A stretch of DNA of 42,765 nucleotides, from positions 1 through 42,765 of the forward strand of contig DATAEK010000277.1 of the NCBI GenBank assembly GCA_036258055.1, given 5' to 3'. Below, piece after piece: positions 42,001 to 42,765 of the stretch. The notes below the pieces were generated by a model. That model was given only the letters and a program-made list of their open reading frames with translations. It ran no database searches and was not told the origin of the DNA. The DNA comes from DATAEK01 sp036258055 (lineage in GTDB: Bacteria > Acidobacteriota > Vicinamibacteria > Vicinamibacterales > 2-12-FULL-66-21). The number at the start of each line of letters is the position of its first letter. The first letter of the stretch is position 1. A program made the position numbers and the translations under genes.

Positions 42001-42765
42001 TCAGAACAGGTACTTGACCGCGAGCTGGATCACCCGGAATCCGCCCGCCGAGAGCGCGCCGGTGCCGCCCCGCACGCTCGTGACCCTGCCGAAGGCGTTG
42101 TTGTTCGTCGCCGTCTGCGGATTGTTCAAGTTCACCCAGTTGAAGAGGTTGAAGGCCTCGATACGAAGCTGCACGGTCGACGTCCGCGTACCGCTGATGC
42201 CGGGAACCGCGAAGTTCTTGAACACCGACAGGTCGAGATCCTTGAATCCCGGTCCGCGGAACGCGTTGCGCGGCTCGTTACCGAACGTGCCGGGCGCCGG
42301 GTTCGTGAAGTCCGCCGCATTCATGACACCGTTGAACCAGTCGTCCTGCGACGGGTTTCCGAGGTCGGTGCCGTTGGGCGGCAGGTTCGTGCGGTCGTTG
42401 TTGACACCGTCGGCGTTGAAGTCGCACCGTGGCCAGGCGAGGCCGCATGTGACTGTAAATGGAGCTCCTGACTGGAAGATCGCAAGCCCATTGACCTGCC
42501 AGCCGCCGAGAACCGCTTTCATCACCGCATTCGACGGGGAATACGGAATCTCCGCGACGAAGTTGATCGCGACCTTGTGACGGATGTCGTTGCTCGCGTA
42601 GCTGTAGTCCAGCTCGGGGTGGGTGACGTCCATCGAGCTCGCAGGCGTGTCTTTCAAGACGCCGTAGGTGTAGGCGAACTGGAAGGCCCAGCCCCTCGAG
42701 TACCGCCGCAACAGCTGCATGTTCACACCCTGGTAGTTGGTGTGGACGCGGCTCTCGTTGAAGTC
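42001..42765 (-). CDS. Oar-like TonB-dependent receptor, C-terminal part (partial)
   Basis: The frame is open to the right edge; about 254 residues are visible. The last residues end in aromatic Phe (QLAVKYLF), as expected for an outer-membrane beta-barrel. Barrel strands such as RRYSRGWAFQFAYTYGVLKD, NDIRHKVAINFVAEIPY, VLGGWQVNGLAIFQSGAPFTV and LRIEAFNLFNWVNLNNPQ are typical of the large Oar-type carboxypeptidase-regulatory TonB receptors common in Acidobacteria. It would import oligosaccharides across the outer membrane. The N-terminus, plug domain and start are outside the window. Confidence 0.88.
   Translation of the reverse strand, partial: DFNESRVHTNYQGVNMQLLRRYSRGWAFQFAYTYGVLKDTPASSMDVTHPELDYSYASNDIRHKVAINFVAEIPYSPSNAVMKAVLGGWQVNGLAIFQSGAPFTVTCGLAWPRCDFNADGVNNDRTNLPPNGTDLGNPSQDDWFNGVMNAADFTNPAPGTFGNEPRNAFRGPGFKDLDLSVFKNFAVPGISGTRTSTVQLRIEAFNLFNWVNLNNPQTATNNNAFGRVTSVRGGTGALSAGGFRVIQLAVKYLF

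Noticed and set aside
39437..42580. A very long + strand frame of about 1047 codons opposite the second GH127 and TonB receptor genes
   Set aside because: It is an antisense shadow of high-GC genes: Arg/His/Asp-rich, no domains, and spans two clear genes and their terminator.

Overview
The window is GC-rich. Its gene families (an ImuA/ImuB/DnaE2 mutasome, bacterial enhancer-binding proteins, DUF4097 and DUF882 proteins, GH97/GH127 sugar enzymes, an Oar-like TonB-dependent receptor, and a radical SAM protein of the membrane-spanning-lipid-synthase kind) point to a soil-type Acidobacteriota, most likely class Vicinamibacteria. That placement is an inference from gene content; no rRNA gene is present.

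Layout: (1) 2-5958, + strand: end of an imuA-like gene, imuB and dnaE2, the SOS mutagenesis cassette. Its intergenic gaps are filled with 7-bp repeat arrays that fold into long inverted repeats, and dnaE2 carries two large in-frame inserts. (2) 6150-8861: lipoprotein, DUF4956 membrane protein and phospholipase D-like protein. (3) 8836-12928, - strand: metallophosphoesterase, secreted hypothetical, YajQ, radical SAM protein and DUF4097 protein. (4) 13151-14807: DUF882 peptidase, SET-domain protein and YqiA-like esterase. (5) 14883-22062, - strand: nucleotide-sugar dehydrogenase, a broken ExeA-type ATPase, a degenerate GGDEF protein, two sigma-54 activators (one with a clear sigma-54 promoter) and an orphan histidine kinase; this looks like the regulatory edge of an exopolysaccharide locus. 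(6) 22233-26205: the MsrPQ periplasmic methionine sulfoxide repair pair, then a large radical SAM enzyme of the Tes/MSS/MJ0619 type. (7) 26553-42765: a small lipoprotein, a sugar ABC transporter (substrate-binding protein, permease, ATPase), and a glycan-use block of aldose 1-epimerase, aldo/keto reductase, GH97, GH39, two GH127 enzymes and the end of a TonB receptor. The last block reads as a plant-polysaccharide system (L-arabinofuranosyl, galactosyl and xylosyl linkages): uptake through TonB, periplasmic trimming, and import of small sugars by the ABC system.

The most unusual content is not a gene. At least ten intergenic gaps hold arrays of degenerate 7-bp repeats, each locus with its own heptamer and often arranged as facing inverted halves. 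The largest has perfect 78-bp arms between imuB and dnaE2. A second family of GC-rich elements sharing a GGGGCCCCACCCCC core occurs in gaps and twice inside dnaE2, in frame. The first of these dnaE2 inserts sits beside a 16-codon duplication whose two copies encode identical residues but differ at 10 codons, all silent.
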